A stretch of 64,000 nt of DNA from an uncultured bacterium (GTDB lineage Bacteria; Bacillota; Clostridia; Oscillospirales; Acutalibacteraceae), in the NCBI GenBank assembly GCA_949283655.1, contig CASDTH010000014.1:1-64000 (forward strand), given 5' to 3'. Below, in pieces: positions 1-7,951 of this stretch. The notes under the pieces were generated by a model. The model was given only the letters and a program-made list of their open reading frames with translations. It ran no database searches and was not told the DNA's origin. Position numbers and translations under genes: made by a program. Numbering within the stretch: the stretch's first letter is position 1; the number at the start of each line of letters is the position of its first letter.

Positions 1-79
1 CCTCTACGCTGCCTCGCACAAGTTCCTTAAGTTCGCTCTTGATTACGGCCTCGTTTAGTTGTACAATCTTCTCAGACAT
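1..79 (-). CDS. IS256-family transposase, N-terminal fragment (runs off the window)
   Basis: Read on the minus strand, the first 26 codons begin MSEKIVQLNEAVIKSELKEL, which I recognise as the usual N-terminus of clostridial IS256-family (mutator-type) DDE transposases. A GGAGA ribosome site lies about 8 bases before the ATG. The rest of the gene, including all catalytic residues, lies outside the window, so its integrity cannot be judged. It points away from the neighbouring IS3-family genes, and its start codon sits inside a 13-bp inverted repeat (74-86 with 135-147). The assignment rests on a short stretch but the match is specific. Confidence 0.7.
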   Translation of the reverse strand, partial: MSEKIVQLNEAVIKSELKELVRGSVE

Positions 80-147
80 GGTTTGCTGTCTCCTTTCAGA
101 ATGGTATGTTGCAACTTCATTCTACCAGAGTTCTGCAAACCATGTCT
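74..147. repeat. 13-bp inverted repeat over the IS256 transposase start
   Basis: AGACATGGTTTGC at 74-86 is repeated in perfect inverted form at 135-147. In a minus-strand transcript that starts outside the element the two arms would pair and put the transposase ATG inside the stem. This resembles the known hairpins of IS10 and IS50 that block translation of read-through mRNA. That function is inferred here; only the inverted repeat is seen directly. Confidence 0.6.
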
Positions 148-390
148 CTTTTATTTTTGCGAAACTTATTGTACCTTATCAGGCAAATAGAAGAGGAACT
201 GGGTTTGGAAGGAGATCGTCCGGTACACAATCTTCTTAAGCGGCAACGCAGGAAGGCCTCCAAGGGATTGCCTAAGTTCCGTGGCCGCAAACCGGCCAAG
301 ACTTTGCAGGAATACAAGTATGAGAATAAGCGGTTAAGAATGGAAGTAGAGTTATTGCGGGATTTTCTGCAGTCCACAGAAAGGATGTGA
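106..390 (+). pseudogene. IS3-family OrfA, 5'-truncated
   Basis: The C-terminal part is typical of IS3-family OrfA: a basic stretch (KRQRRKASKGLPKFRGRKPA) followed by a leucine-zipper-like coiled coil (KRLRMEVELLRDFLQ) and a stop that overlaps the start of orfB by four bases (GTGA). The N-terminal helix-turn-helix normally present in OrfA is missing. The first 15-20 codons of the open frame look like IS256 end sequence, not protein. The simplest reading is that an IS256 insertion cut orfA, the junction lying around positions 130-160. OrfAB fusion by -1 frameshifting is usual in this family, but no strong A-rich slippery site is obvious here. Confidence 0.6.
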
Positions 391-1244
391 GGCCGAAAGT
401 TAAGTACGCTGTTATCTATCGTCACCGGAAGGAGTATCCGGTATCTGTCCTGTGTAAGTTCTTCGGCGTGTCCAGAAGCGGTTACTATAACTTCGTGAAG
501 TACCGGGGAAAGCCTGAGGCAGATGCAGAACTAGCAAAGAAGATAGAAGAATGTCAGAACAAGACAGACAAGACTTACGGCTACAGGCGGGTATGGAAGT
601 GGCTCAAAGACAGAAATATTGAAAGAAATCCGAAAACAGTACTCAGAGTTATGAAAAAGTATGGTCTGTTGTCGGAAATCCGCCGCCGCAGGAAGTGGGT
701 AAACCTAGGTCAGCAGGTACACAAATACCAGAATCTTCTTGCCCGGCAGTTCCATGCGGATAGACCAAATACAAAGTGGGTTACGGATATCTCTTACATT
801 CATACGAAAGAAGGTATACTGTATCTATCCATGATCCGGGATCTGTATGACAACAGCATTGTAGCTTACAAGACAGCCACACGGCAAACAGTGAATCTTG
901 TATTGGACACGATCCGACTGGCAATGAAGAAAGAGAAAAAGAGAGTCGCTGCGGAGTTGCAGCTCCACAGCGACCAAGGCTTTCAATATACATCACAAGC
1001 ATATTTTAAGCTAACTCAATCTTACGATATTACACCGTCAATGTCAAGTAAGGGTAATCCTTATGACAACGCAATGGCAGAGAATTTCTTCTCAATATTG
1101 AAAACGGAGTGTATCTACCGGCATAAGCCGAAGACATTCCAAGAAGCCAACGATCTAATCGATAGATACATTTACTTCTATAACCATGAGCGCATTCAGA
1201 TTAAAACTGGAGTGGCACCGCTGACGCTTCGCCACTCCGCTTAA
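387..1244 (+). CDS. IS3-family transposase OrfB (DDE integrase core)
   Basis: The 285-residue product has an N-terminal HTH_21-like region (about 15-75) and an rve-type integrase core. The catalytic triad is visible as D134 (VTDISYIHT), D196 (HSDQGFQYTS) and E232 (NAMAENFF), with the final E followed by the normal FFSILKTE spacing. The start is GTG at 387, overlapping the end of orfA. Length and motifs are those of an intact IS150/IS3-group OrfB, so the catalytic subunit may be functional even though OrfA is truncated. The element's right end should lie between 1245 and about 1310, but I could not fix the terminal repeat because the left end is missing. Confidence 0.9.
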   Translation: MRPKVKYAVIYRHRKEYPVSVLCKFFGVSRSGYYNFVKYRGKPEADAELAKKIEECQNKTDKTYGYRRVWKWLKDRNIERNPKTVLRVMKKYGLLSEIRRRRKWVNLGQQVHKYQNLLARQFHADRPNTKWVTDISYIHTKEGILYLSMIRDLYDNSIVAYKTATRQTVNLVLDTIRLAMKKEKKRVAAELQLHSDQGFQYTSQAYFKLTQSYDITPSMSSKGNPYDNAMAENFFSILKTECIYRHKPKTFQEANDLIDRYIYFYNHERIQIKTGVAPLTLRHSA

Positions 1245-1319
1245 AACTCAATATTTCCTACATAGGGGCTTTTTGTACTGTCCGCACAATCTGGGGCAGT
1301 TCAATTTCCCAACGGGGGC

Positions 1320-1347
1320 TTGCATTTCTTTAAAAATCTGTTACACT
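1320..1347 (+). promoter_or_regulatory. possible sigma-A promoter of the ceramidase-like operon
   Basis: TTGCAT at 1320-1325 and TACACT at 1342-1347 are separated by 16 bases and lie about 55 bases before the downstream start codon. The -10 box is only a moderate match. Confidence 0.4.
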
Positions 1348-1402
1348 TAGGAGAGGGGAATTATTAAACGCTAAATAAAAATATTTCAAGGGGGCCTTTG
1401 GG

Positions 1403-2932
1403 ATGGATGTTAATCTGATGGGAAAGCTTGCAAAGGGGATTGCCACAATGATAACGGTTCACGCAGGGCGGAAGGCTGCCGCACATCCTGCGCCGAAGAT
1501 TGCGCCGGCATGCTTTGATATGGCGCCGCAGGCGGTGAGTCCGTTTTTTACTGTGGGATACGGGCAGGCGGAAATCGTTCCGGATGGCGATGTAACGCGG
1601 CAAAAATATTGGATTGCGGGCTACCGCATCAATAACCGCTGCGAGGGGATTTTGGATCTGATGGCGGCGCATGCGATCTGGCTGGATGACCGCTCCGGTA
1701 AGGGTGGTATTGTGCTGGTATCTGTGGATTGCGTTGGGCTGCTGCGCAAGGATGTGGAGCAGATCAAGGCGGGCCTCAGCGGATTTATGCAGCGCACGGG
1801 CTGCCGGTGTGTTCATATCATGAGCACGCATACGCACGCCGGGATTGATACCATGGGTATGTGGGGCCCTCTGCCCAAAACGGGGCGGAACCCCTCCTTT
1901 ATGAAGCGGCTGGCCGAGAGCGTTTGGAGCAGTGTGGAGCAGGCTTATCAAACTCGCCGTGAGGGGGAGCTTTACTGGGGGAAGAAAGCGGTCCCAGGGG
2001 TGCAGAAGGATTCCCGCTTGCCGGAGGTGTTTTGCGATGAACTGACTCGTGTGCGCTTTGTCCCGCGTGACGGCGGCCATGAAATCTATCTGCTCAACTT
2101 TGCCGCCCATCCGGAATCCATGGGCAGCCAGAATTCGCTTGTCAGTGCGGATTTTCCCTATCATCTGGCGCGGGAGATCAAGGCGCGCACAGGGGCGGAC
2201 ACCATCTACTTCAGCGGCGCCATCGGTGGACTGATCGCCATGAAGCCGCTTGCGGAGGATAACCTGACTTCCACCCGGATAGCGGGGGAAAAGCTGGCCG
2301 ATGCCGCCTGCTCTATTGAGCGGGAGATCCGGTTGGAGCCGCGAATCAGCCAAATCCGTCAGGAGTTTTATGTGGATGCGGATAACTATGTGCTGCTTGC
2401 GGCTGCTAAGGTCGGCATCATCCAGGCAGATGCCTGTGCGACCGGCCAGGGGGCGCTCAACGTCTCGTTGAAAACAGAACTTACTTATTTGGAGATTGGC
2501 AGCCTGAAGATTTTGCTGATTCCGGGGGAAATCTACCCGGAGCTGGTGTATGGCGGCTACCTGAGTGCAAAGGAATCCGCAGAGGGTGCGCCGGCCAGCC
2601 GGAACCCCGCTCCGCTGCGGGAGATTGCCGGGGATGCGGAGCTGGTGGTTTTTGGCCTGGCAAACGACGAGATTGGCTATATCGTCACACCGAACGATTT
2701 TTGTCTGAATGAAAAAATGCCGTATCTGGATAAGGCAACCGACCGGCTTGGCCGCCGGCATTATGAAGAGACCAATTCCCTTGGGCCGAATACGGCCACA
2801 CGGATTGCACAGGTGTTTGCCCATATGATGGAAACTGTGCGGTCGGCGAAGAGCAGAGTAGCTGCGCCGGAAGGCGCAGCCTGCGGCGCGGGGGAGGCGG
2901 ACGGTTCCGCTATGGGGAGAATAAAGTCATGA
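1403..2932 (+). CDS. neutral/alkaline non-lysosomal ceramidase-like hydrolase
   Basis: The 509-residue protein resembles the N-terminal catalytic domain of neutral/alkaline ceramidases (PF04734), zinc enzymes that hydrolyse the amide bond of N-acylsphingosines. Visible signatures are FFTVGYGQAEIVPDG near residue 48, the VSVDCVGL strand, the histidine-rich metal motif HIMSTHTHAG near 140, the FAAHPESMGS segment and NDEIGYIVTP near 425. There is no signal peptide and no C-terminal domain, so it is shorter than secreted ceramidases and resembles the cytoplasmic bacterial homologues annotated only as neutral/alkaline non-lysosomal ceramidase. The true substrate is unknown. A GGGGGCC stretch precedes the ATG. 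The stop overlaps the next gene by four bases (ATGA), so the two are translationally coupled. Confidence 0.7.
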   Translation: MDVNLMGKLAKGIATMITVHAGRKAAAHPAPKIAPACFDMAPQAVSPFFTVGYGQAEIVPDGDVTRQKYWIAGYRINNRCEGILDLMAAHAIWLDDRSGKGGIVLVSVDCVGLLRKDVEQIKAGLSGFMQRTGCRCVHIMSTHTHAGIDTMGMWGPLPKTGRNPSFMKRLAESVWSSVEQAYQTRREGELYWGKKAVPGVQKDSRLPEVFCDELTRVRFVPRDGGHEIYLLNFAAHPESMGSQNSLVSADFPYHLAREIKARTGADTIYFSGAIGGLIAMKPLAEDNLTSTRIAGEKLADAACSIEREIRLEPRISQIRQEFYVDADNYVLLAAAKVGIIQADACATGQGALNVSLKTELTYLEIGSLKILLIPGEIYPELVYGGYLSAKESAEGAPASRNPAPLREIAGDAELVVFGLANDEIGYIVTPNDFCLNEKMPYLDKATDRLGRRHYEETNSLGPNTATRIAQVFAHMMETVRSAKSRVAAPEGAACGAGEADGSAMGRIKS

Positions 2933-3444
2933 GTAGAGCATTGATCGAAACCATTCAAAGCCAGACACAAGTGATGTTTTTTAATTTTTCGACAGCTTTG
3001 AAAACCTGTGATTTGAATGATACGCTTTGTGGAATGCCTATTTGGAAGCATGTATATCATACCCTGCATTCCTGCGATCAGTGGTATATCAACCCTATGT
3101 GCTATCAGGAGCCTGATTTTCAGGAACCGGGCTTAAACAGCTTGGATGAGTTGGGCGAGAGAGTACTATCCCGGCAGGAGCTGGTTGCCTATTTTGAGCA
3201 GATTCAGGCCAAAATCATGCGTTATCTGGAAACTTTGCAGGATGAATCCCTCTATGAATTTCCTGAGGAATGCCATTATAATCGGTTATCTCTGATCATG
3301 GGTCAGATGCGCCACTTTTACTGCCATATGGGCAATATAAATGCTGCTACAATGGTAAAAATAGGGAAGTGGCCGAGAGTAATCGGCATGAGCGGGCTTG
3401 GAAAAAATTTGGATGAGGAATTTGAAGATTCTTTGTTTGAGTAG
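2929..3444 (+). CDS. DinB-like four-helix-bundle protein
   Basis: The 171-residue protein has the layout of the DinB/YfiT superfamily: a WKHVYHTLHSCDQWY helix near residue 43 with the first metal histidine, and a late LIMGQMRHFYCHMGNIN helix near 130 with the paired H-x3-H ligands. Members are metal-dependent thiol transferases or proteins of unknown role. The ATG overlaps the stop of the ceramidase-like gene, so the two form one operon. A strong hairpin follows the stop codon. The biochemical role cannot be read from the sequence. Confidence 0.6.
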   Translation: MSRALIETIQSQTQVMFFNFSTALKTCDLNDTLCGMPIWKHVYHTLHSCDQWYINPMCYQEPDFQEPGLNSLDELGERVLSRQELVAYFEQIQAKIMRYLETLQDESLYEFPEECHYNRLSLIMGQMRHFYCHMGNINAATMVKIGKWPRVIGMSGLGKNLDEEFEDSLFE

Positions 3445-3483
3445 AAGGGCTCTCGCTCCGTTCCGGTGAAAGACTCAACATAA

Positions 3484-3521
3484 GGCCGCCGCTTACATGA
3501 TGCAAGCGGCGGTCTTGTTTT
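3484..3521. terminator. bidirectional terminator between dinB-like gene and mutS2
   Basis: CCGCCGCTT (3486-3494) pairs perfectly with AAGCGGCGG (3504-3512) over a 9-base loop and is followed by a T-rich stretch. It sits between two convergent genes. Confidence 0.75.
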
Positions 3522-3528
3522 GCATGTT

Positions 3529-5928
3529 TTATTTTAAGGTGATAATTGTAACGCCGTCCTCGCCTTCGCCATAGACGCCCAAACGGTAGCTTTTTACCGC
3601 CGGATGGGTACGAAGATGCGTCTGCACGGCGCTGCGCAGCGCACCGGTGCCCTTGCCATGGATAACGGTGCATTCATGAAACCTGGCCATGACGCAATTG
3701 TCGAGGAACTGCTCCAGATCCAGCAAAGCCTCCTCCACGGTTTTACCACGCAGGTCGCAGCTTGTTTTCACGCTTGCGTGAGCCATGCCCTCAGAGCGGC
3801 GGATACTCCGACCGCTGGATTGTGTGCGCTTGCGCTCTTTTGCACCGAGCAGGCGGAGGTTTTGCAGCTTGACGCGGGTTTTTAGCGGGCCCGCCTGCAC
3901 CTCCACATTCCCGTTCCTATCTGGCAAAGCCAGCACTATAGCTTGCTTGTTCAAATCTGCCAGCAGCACCGTATCGCCAATTTTTAACGGACGTGGCAGG
4001 GTGTAATCCTCATCGTCCAGAATGGGTGCAACAACGGGGTTCGTTACCTCTGCCATGGCATTGGCATGTTGCTTCATCTGCGATTTTGCACGGCGGGCGA
4101 GCTCAGCGAGATTTTGATTTTTTTCTTTCTCCTTTTTCAGCTTTTCCAGCTCCATGAGAAAGGCCTGGGATTCCCGGCGCGCCTGCTCCACAATCCGGGC
4201 GGCCTGGGCGCGCGCCTGCTCAAGCTCTTTTTCGCGCAGCTGGTCTACCATTTCCAGCTGCTGCTGCGCCTTTTGCCGGAGTCCCTCCGCCTCGGCGCGC
4301 ACTGCATACGCTTGCACCCGCTCCTGCTCAAGCGCCTGGTGACTTTGCTCCAGGCTTTCCACCACATCTTCAAACCGGGTGTTTTCCGCTGAAACGAGCT
4401 CCCGGGCGCGCTCCACAACGGTGCGCTCCATGCCGAGGCGCTCAGAGATGGCGAAGGCATTTGAGCGGCCGGGGACACCGGTGAGCAGCCGGTAAGTGGG
4501 CCGCAGGGTGGCCACATCAAATTCACAGCAGCCATTTTCCACGCGCGGCGTTTGCAGGGCATAGGCCTTCAGCTCTGCATAATGGGTGGTAGCGGCAACT
4601 TTTGTTCCCTGCAAATGAAGACGCTCTAAAATCGCCATGGCGAGCGCTGCGCCTTCAACGGGATCAGTGCCCGCCCCCAGCTCATCGATGAGCACAAGGC
4701 TGTGCTCATCCGCCTGGCGCAGAATATCAATGATATTGGTCATGTGGGCGGAAAAGGTGGAGAGGGATTGCTCAATGCTCTGCTCATCCCCAATGTCCGC
4801 CAGTACGTGGGTGAATACAGAAACACGGCTCTGATCCGCAACCGGCAGCATCAGGCCACACATGGCCATCAGCGTGAGCAGGCCGATTGTTTTGATCGAT
4901 ACTGTTTTGCCGCCTGTATTGGGGCCAGTGATGACAAGCGTGTCGAATTCGCCGCCCAGCCGGATATCAGTGGGCACAACCTTCTCCTTTGCAATGAGCG
5001 GGTGCCGCGCACGCCGCAGCTCAATGATACCATCCTCATTCAGCAGCGGGGGGGCGGCCTTCATCTCATAGGCCAGATGTGCCTTTGCAAAGATGAGGTT
5101 GAGTTCCACTGCGCATTCATAGCTTGCTTTGATGGTATCTGCAAAGGAACCTGCCTCGTTAGAGAGCTCCGTCAGGATACGGTCCATTTCATCCCGTTCC
5201 TTGCTTTGGAGCACCTTGATTTCATTGTTGGCCTCCACAACGCCCATGGGTTCAACAAAAACAGTCGCCCCGCTGGAGGAGGTATCATGTACAAGGCCGG
5301 GCACCTCGCTGCGGTTTTCATTTTTCACGGGGACGACAAAGCGCCCGTTACGCTGTGTGACGATTGGCTCCTGCAAAAACTTTTGGTAATGCGGGGAACG
5401 GATCATTTGGTCGAGCCTGTCTCGCACGCGGGAGCTGGCGGCGCGAATTTTGCGCCGAATATCCTGTAGGGTGGGGGAGGCGCTGTCGGCCATCTCCTCC
5501 TCAGAGAGGATGGCGTTTGTAATGCGCTCCTCCAGGAATTTGTTGGGCATAAGGGCCTGGAAGAAGTTATCCAGGCAGGTTGCAACGCTCGCGCTGCGCG
5601 CACGCCATTCTGAGAGAGAGCGGATCACACGCAGCACCTCCGCAATTTCTAACAGCTCGCGCATCGTGAGCATGCCGCCCGCAGCTGCCCGCTGCAAAGC
5701 GTTGCTGACATTGTGCAGCCCGCCGAAGGAGGGGCCGCCAAACCTAGCGAGGAGCATGTGCGCATCCTCTGTCTGCTGGAGCAGGGCGCGCGCCAGGCTT
5801 AAATCCGTCTGCGGCGTGAGGGCAAGCGCAAGCGCTTTCGCATCCGCGCAGGTGGCATAAGCAGCGAGCATTTCCAAAATTTTATCCAGCTCCAGGGAGC
5901 GGTAATGCCGGTTTTCAGTTGTGTTCAT
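3529..5928 (-). CDS. mutS2: MutS2 ATPase/nuclease
   Basis: The 799-residue protein is a full-length MutS2. It has the MutS core and clamp, a Walker A motif GPNTGGKT near residues 335-342, the LVLIDELGAGTDPVEG Walker B region, a long coiled coil (about 520-630) and a C-terminal Smr domain from about residue 720 with DLRGKTVEEA and the HGKGTGALR loop. MutS2 lacks the mismatch-recognition domain; family members act in branched-DNA processing and in splitting collided ribosomes. I chose the ATG at 5928 because AGGAGA lies 8 bases upstream; the in-frame TTG six bases earlier is too close to that site. It is the last gene of the era-recO block, 76 bases after recO. Confidence 0.97.
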   Translation of the reverse strand: MNTTENRHYRSLELDKILEMLAAYATCADAKALALALTPQTDLSLARALLQQTEDAHMLLARFGGPSFGGLHNVSNALQRAAAGGMLTMRELLEIAEVLRVIRSLSEWRARSASVATCLDNFFQALMPNKFLEERITNAILSEEEMADSASPTLQDIRRKIRAASSRVRDRLDQMIRSPHYQKFLQEPIVTQRNGRFVVPVKNENRSEVPGLVHDTSSSGATVFVEPMGVVEANNEIKVLQSKERDEMDRILTELSNEAGSFADTIKASYECAVELNLIFAKAHLAYEMKAAPPLLNEDGIIELRRARHPLIAKEKVVPTDIRLGGEFDTLVITGPNTGGKTVSIKTIGLLTLMAMCGLMLPVADQSRVSVFTHVLADIGDEQSIEQSLSTFSAHMTNIIDILRQADEHSLVLIDELGAGTDPVEGAALAMAILERLHLQGTKVAATTHYAELKAYALQTPRVENGCCEFDVATLRPTYRLLTGVPGRSNAFAISERLGMERTVVERARELVSAENTRFEDVVESLEQSHQALEQERVQAYAVRAEAEGLRQKAQQQLEMVDQLREKELEQARAQAARIVEQARRESQAFLMELEKLKKEKEKNQNLAELARRAKSQMKQHANAMAEVTNPVVAPILDDEDYTLPRPLKIGDTVLLADLNKQAIVLALPDRNGNVEVQAGPLKTRVKLQNLRLLGAKERKRTQSSGRSIRRSEGMAHASVKTSCDLRGKTVEEALLDLEQFLDNCVMARFHECTVIHGKGTGALRSAVQTHLRTHPAVKSYRLGVYGEGEDGVTIITLK

Positions 5929-6004
5929 AGGCAAAGTCTCCTGTTACATATGTAAAGTGAATATACTTGTCGATAAAATCGGGGAAATCAATGGGGCGCG
6001 GCGC

Positions 6005-6745
6005 TCAGGAGGATACCTGATGGTAAAACGCCAGCGTTTGAAACCCGCGCTGCGTCTGCGCCAGAAGATACCGCTCTGACACCTGGGAGAGCATTTTCAA
6101 GCTTTCCACAGGAAGTGTAAAGCGAAACAGCTTGTCAAAATCGGAGAATACAATATGTCGCATTGCCGTGACGGCGCCAATCGAAAGCGTATCGTGCGGC
6201 GCCCTGGGGCGGCAGTTTTGACAATAGAGCTTGCCGTGCGCCGCGTCAAAAAACATGGGGTCCGTCTCAAACGCACCGCAGGATTCGCAGGCGACCAGAT
6301 TCGGCATATAGCCGGAGATGGAGAGCAGGCGCAGCTCAAAAATAGCCTTTAGCTGTAAGGGCGGGCGCTTGCCGCCGGCGAGCAGATGCAGCGTGTTCAG
6401 AATCAGCCGGAGATGGGGCGCCGCGCTATCCAATTCCGGCGCGAGCTCCTCCATCAATTGGGCAAAATAGAGGGCGAGGGAGAGCGCTTCCACATCGCCA
6501 CGCAGATCAAAAAAAATTTCGATCGGCTCCGCCTCGTCGATTATGTAGCTATCCCGCCCCTGAAAGATGGAAAAGCGGGAGTAACTCAGCAGCTGGGTGG
6601 CCGTGAGCGCATTGCTTTTGATGCGCCGCGCGCCGCGTGCGAACGCGTGCACAAGGCCATAATCGCGTGTGAGCAGCGTAATCCGGCGGTCCGCCTCACC
6701 GATATTCTGTTCCCGGATGACCAGGCCGTCCGTGTTCAGGCGCAT
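6005..6745 (-). CDS. recO: DNA repair protein RecO
   Basis: The 246-residue protein starts MRLNTDGLVIREQ and carries the N-terminal OB-fold typical of RecO, then a helical domain and a zinc knuckle with CESCG near residue 146 and CQNC near 166. RecO loads RecA onto SSB-coated single strands in the RecFOR recombination pathway. The ATG at 6745 has GGAGG about 9 bases upstream; an open frame extends 28 codons further but lacks family similarity. It overlaps the end of the yqzL-like gene and lies between era and mutS2, matching the Bacillus order era-yqzL-recO. Confidence 0.95.
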   Translation of the reverse strand: MRLNTDGLVIREQNIGEADRRITLLTRDYGLVHAFARGARRIKSNALTATQLLSYSRFSIFQGRDSYIIDEAEPIEIFFDLRGDVEALSLALYFAQLMEELAPELDSAAPHLRLILNTLHLLAGGKRPPLQLKAIFELRLLSISGYMPNLVACESCGAFETDPMFFDAAHGKLYCQNCRPRAPHDTLSIGAVTAMRHIVFSDFDKLFRFTLPVESLKMLSQVSERYLLAQTQRGFQTLAFYHQVSS

Positions 6746-6860
6746 GGGTTGATGCCTCCTGTGTGGGCTGTGCCCGGCCTGCCTGCATCCGGAAGCGGAG
6801 GTAATCTTCCACCCGGCCGGTTGCGGCAAACTGAGCCCACGCCTGTTCTTTCAAATCCAT
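6696..6860 (-). CDS. yqzL: YqzL-like small protein
   Basis: A 54-residue product starts MDLKEQAWAQFAATGRVEDY, which fits the YqzL family pattern of a short protein with W-x-x-F-x-x-T-G near the N-terminus, normally encoded just upstream of recO. GGGAGAGG precedes the ATG; an alternative ATG lies six bases earlier. The C-terminal half overlaps the recO coding region by about 50 bases in another frame and looks like incidental sequence, so only the first 25-30 residues are convincingly conserved. The function of YqzL is unknown. Confidence 0.6.
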   Translation of the reverse strand: MDLKEQAWAQFAATGRVEDYLRFRMQAGRAQPTQEASTHAPEHGRPGHPGTEYR

Positions 6861-7033
6861 ATACATTCCTCTCCCTGCCTGCTTTTCAATAAGTAGCGCC
6901 GTGCCCACAATGTTGGGCGGCATTACTTACTCTCTCACGTAGCAGGAGGAATATCAGAGGGAATTTTTGATGCTTTCGGCCGCCAGTGTGCGGAAAGTGC
7001 TGAAAGCTCGGCGAAAGCAGCCTTCATTCACAA

Positions 7034-7921
7034 TTAAGTTGCATAAATCTCAGACGCATCCCGTGGCAATTCTTTGACGTGGAGTAAAAATTGAAAGCTG
7101 TTGGACGCTTCTTTTTCGTCATAGCAAAATCCAAGTTTTTGCGCCACTTCGCGCGCTGTGCGGTCAAATAGGCCGCACATGGCAAGCGTGGAGGCCCAGA
7201 GCGATTCCATTTGTGCGCCGGCATAGGTGGAGAGAAAGGCCTCCCAATCCGTGCGGCAAAGGAAACGGCTGAGATATTTGCCTGCCTTGCCGATGCTCAC
7301 ACAAAAGGAATGCTCCAGGCCGATCTTCCAGGCGAGCATTTGCACCAGCTGCGGGCGTTCCACAGTGTGGAGCATCTCCTGCACATAGGGGATTTCCTCC
7401 CGCCAGAGCCCTTTGGCGACGTTGTTCAGGCACCACCAGAATTCATTACAGACAGCGGCGAAAAGCGCGCTATCAGGCTTTTTTACCCAAAAATCTGCGT
7501 CTGTCGGCGCCGGCATAGCAGGCAGAAGACCATCCTTATCCAGCAGGATTTTGCACAGGCGGTCCATTCGGATGGCCTGCTGGGCATAGGGGATGCTCTG
7601 CACGTGCAGGTCCAGCCGGTTGCCGTCTGCAAACTGTATCAACCAGCCGTAGCAATTTTTCAAATCCGCCTCGTAACCAAGCAGCAGGCCGGTCTGCTCC
7701 GGCAGCTGCATATAGAGCCGCTCCCCAAACCGGTCGATCCAGAAGGCATCCGCAAGAAAAGGGGCGGTATCTTGCACGACATATACAATATCGTAATCCT
7801 GAAAAAGATCCTTCGGCGCGTTTGGATTGGTGCGGGAGCCGTTCATATAAACGGCGCGAATGCGCTCATCCTCACGTGCTGTGCGCAAAATCAGGCCGAA
7901 CATTTCCGCTTCGCTGCGCAT
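7034..7921 (-). CDS. aminoglycoside 6-adenylyltransferase-like nucleotidyltransferase
   Basis: The 295-residue protein matches the ANT(6)/AadK family (PF04439) in length and motifs: MNGSRTNPNAPKDLFQDYDI near residues 26-45, which holds the nucleotidyltransferase GSR and D-x-D metal ligands, then DGNRLDLHV near 100 and KILLDKDG near 120. Enzymes of this family adenylylate streptomycin at the 6-hydroxyl, but many chromosomal clostridial homologues have no proven resistance role. The ATG at 7921 has GGGAGG 10 bases upstream; a GTG three codons earlier is too close. It is inserted between era and yqzL-recO, in the same direction, only 30 bases after era. Confidence 0.8.
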   Translation of the reverse strand: MRSEAEMFGLILRTAREDERIRAVYMNGSRTNPNAPKDLFQDYDIVYVVQDTAPFLADAFWIDRFGERLYMQLPEQTGLLLGYEADLKNCYGWLIQFADGNRLDLHVQSIPYAQQAIRMDRLCKILLDKDGLLPAMPAPTDADFWVKKPDSALFAAVCNEFWWCLNNVAKGLWREEIPYVQEMLHTVERPQLVQMLAWKIGLEHSFCVSIGKAGKYLSRFLCRTDWEAFLSTYAGAQMESLWASTLAMCGLFDRTAREVAQKLGFCYDEKEASNSFQFLLHVKELPRDASEIYAT

Positions 7922-7951
7922 GGCGTGCACTCCCTCCCCGATGGCGTTGGA

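Noticed and set aside
1364..2824. 486-codon open frame antisense to the ceramidase-like gene
   Set aside because: It is a mirror of GC-rich codon structure in the real gene; no ribosome site and no family similarity.
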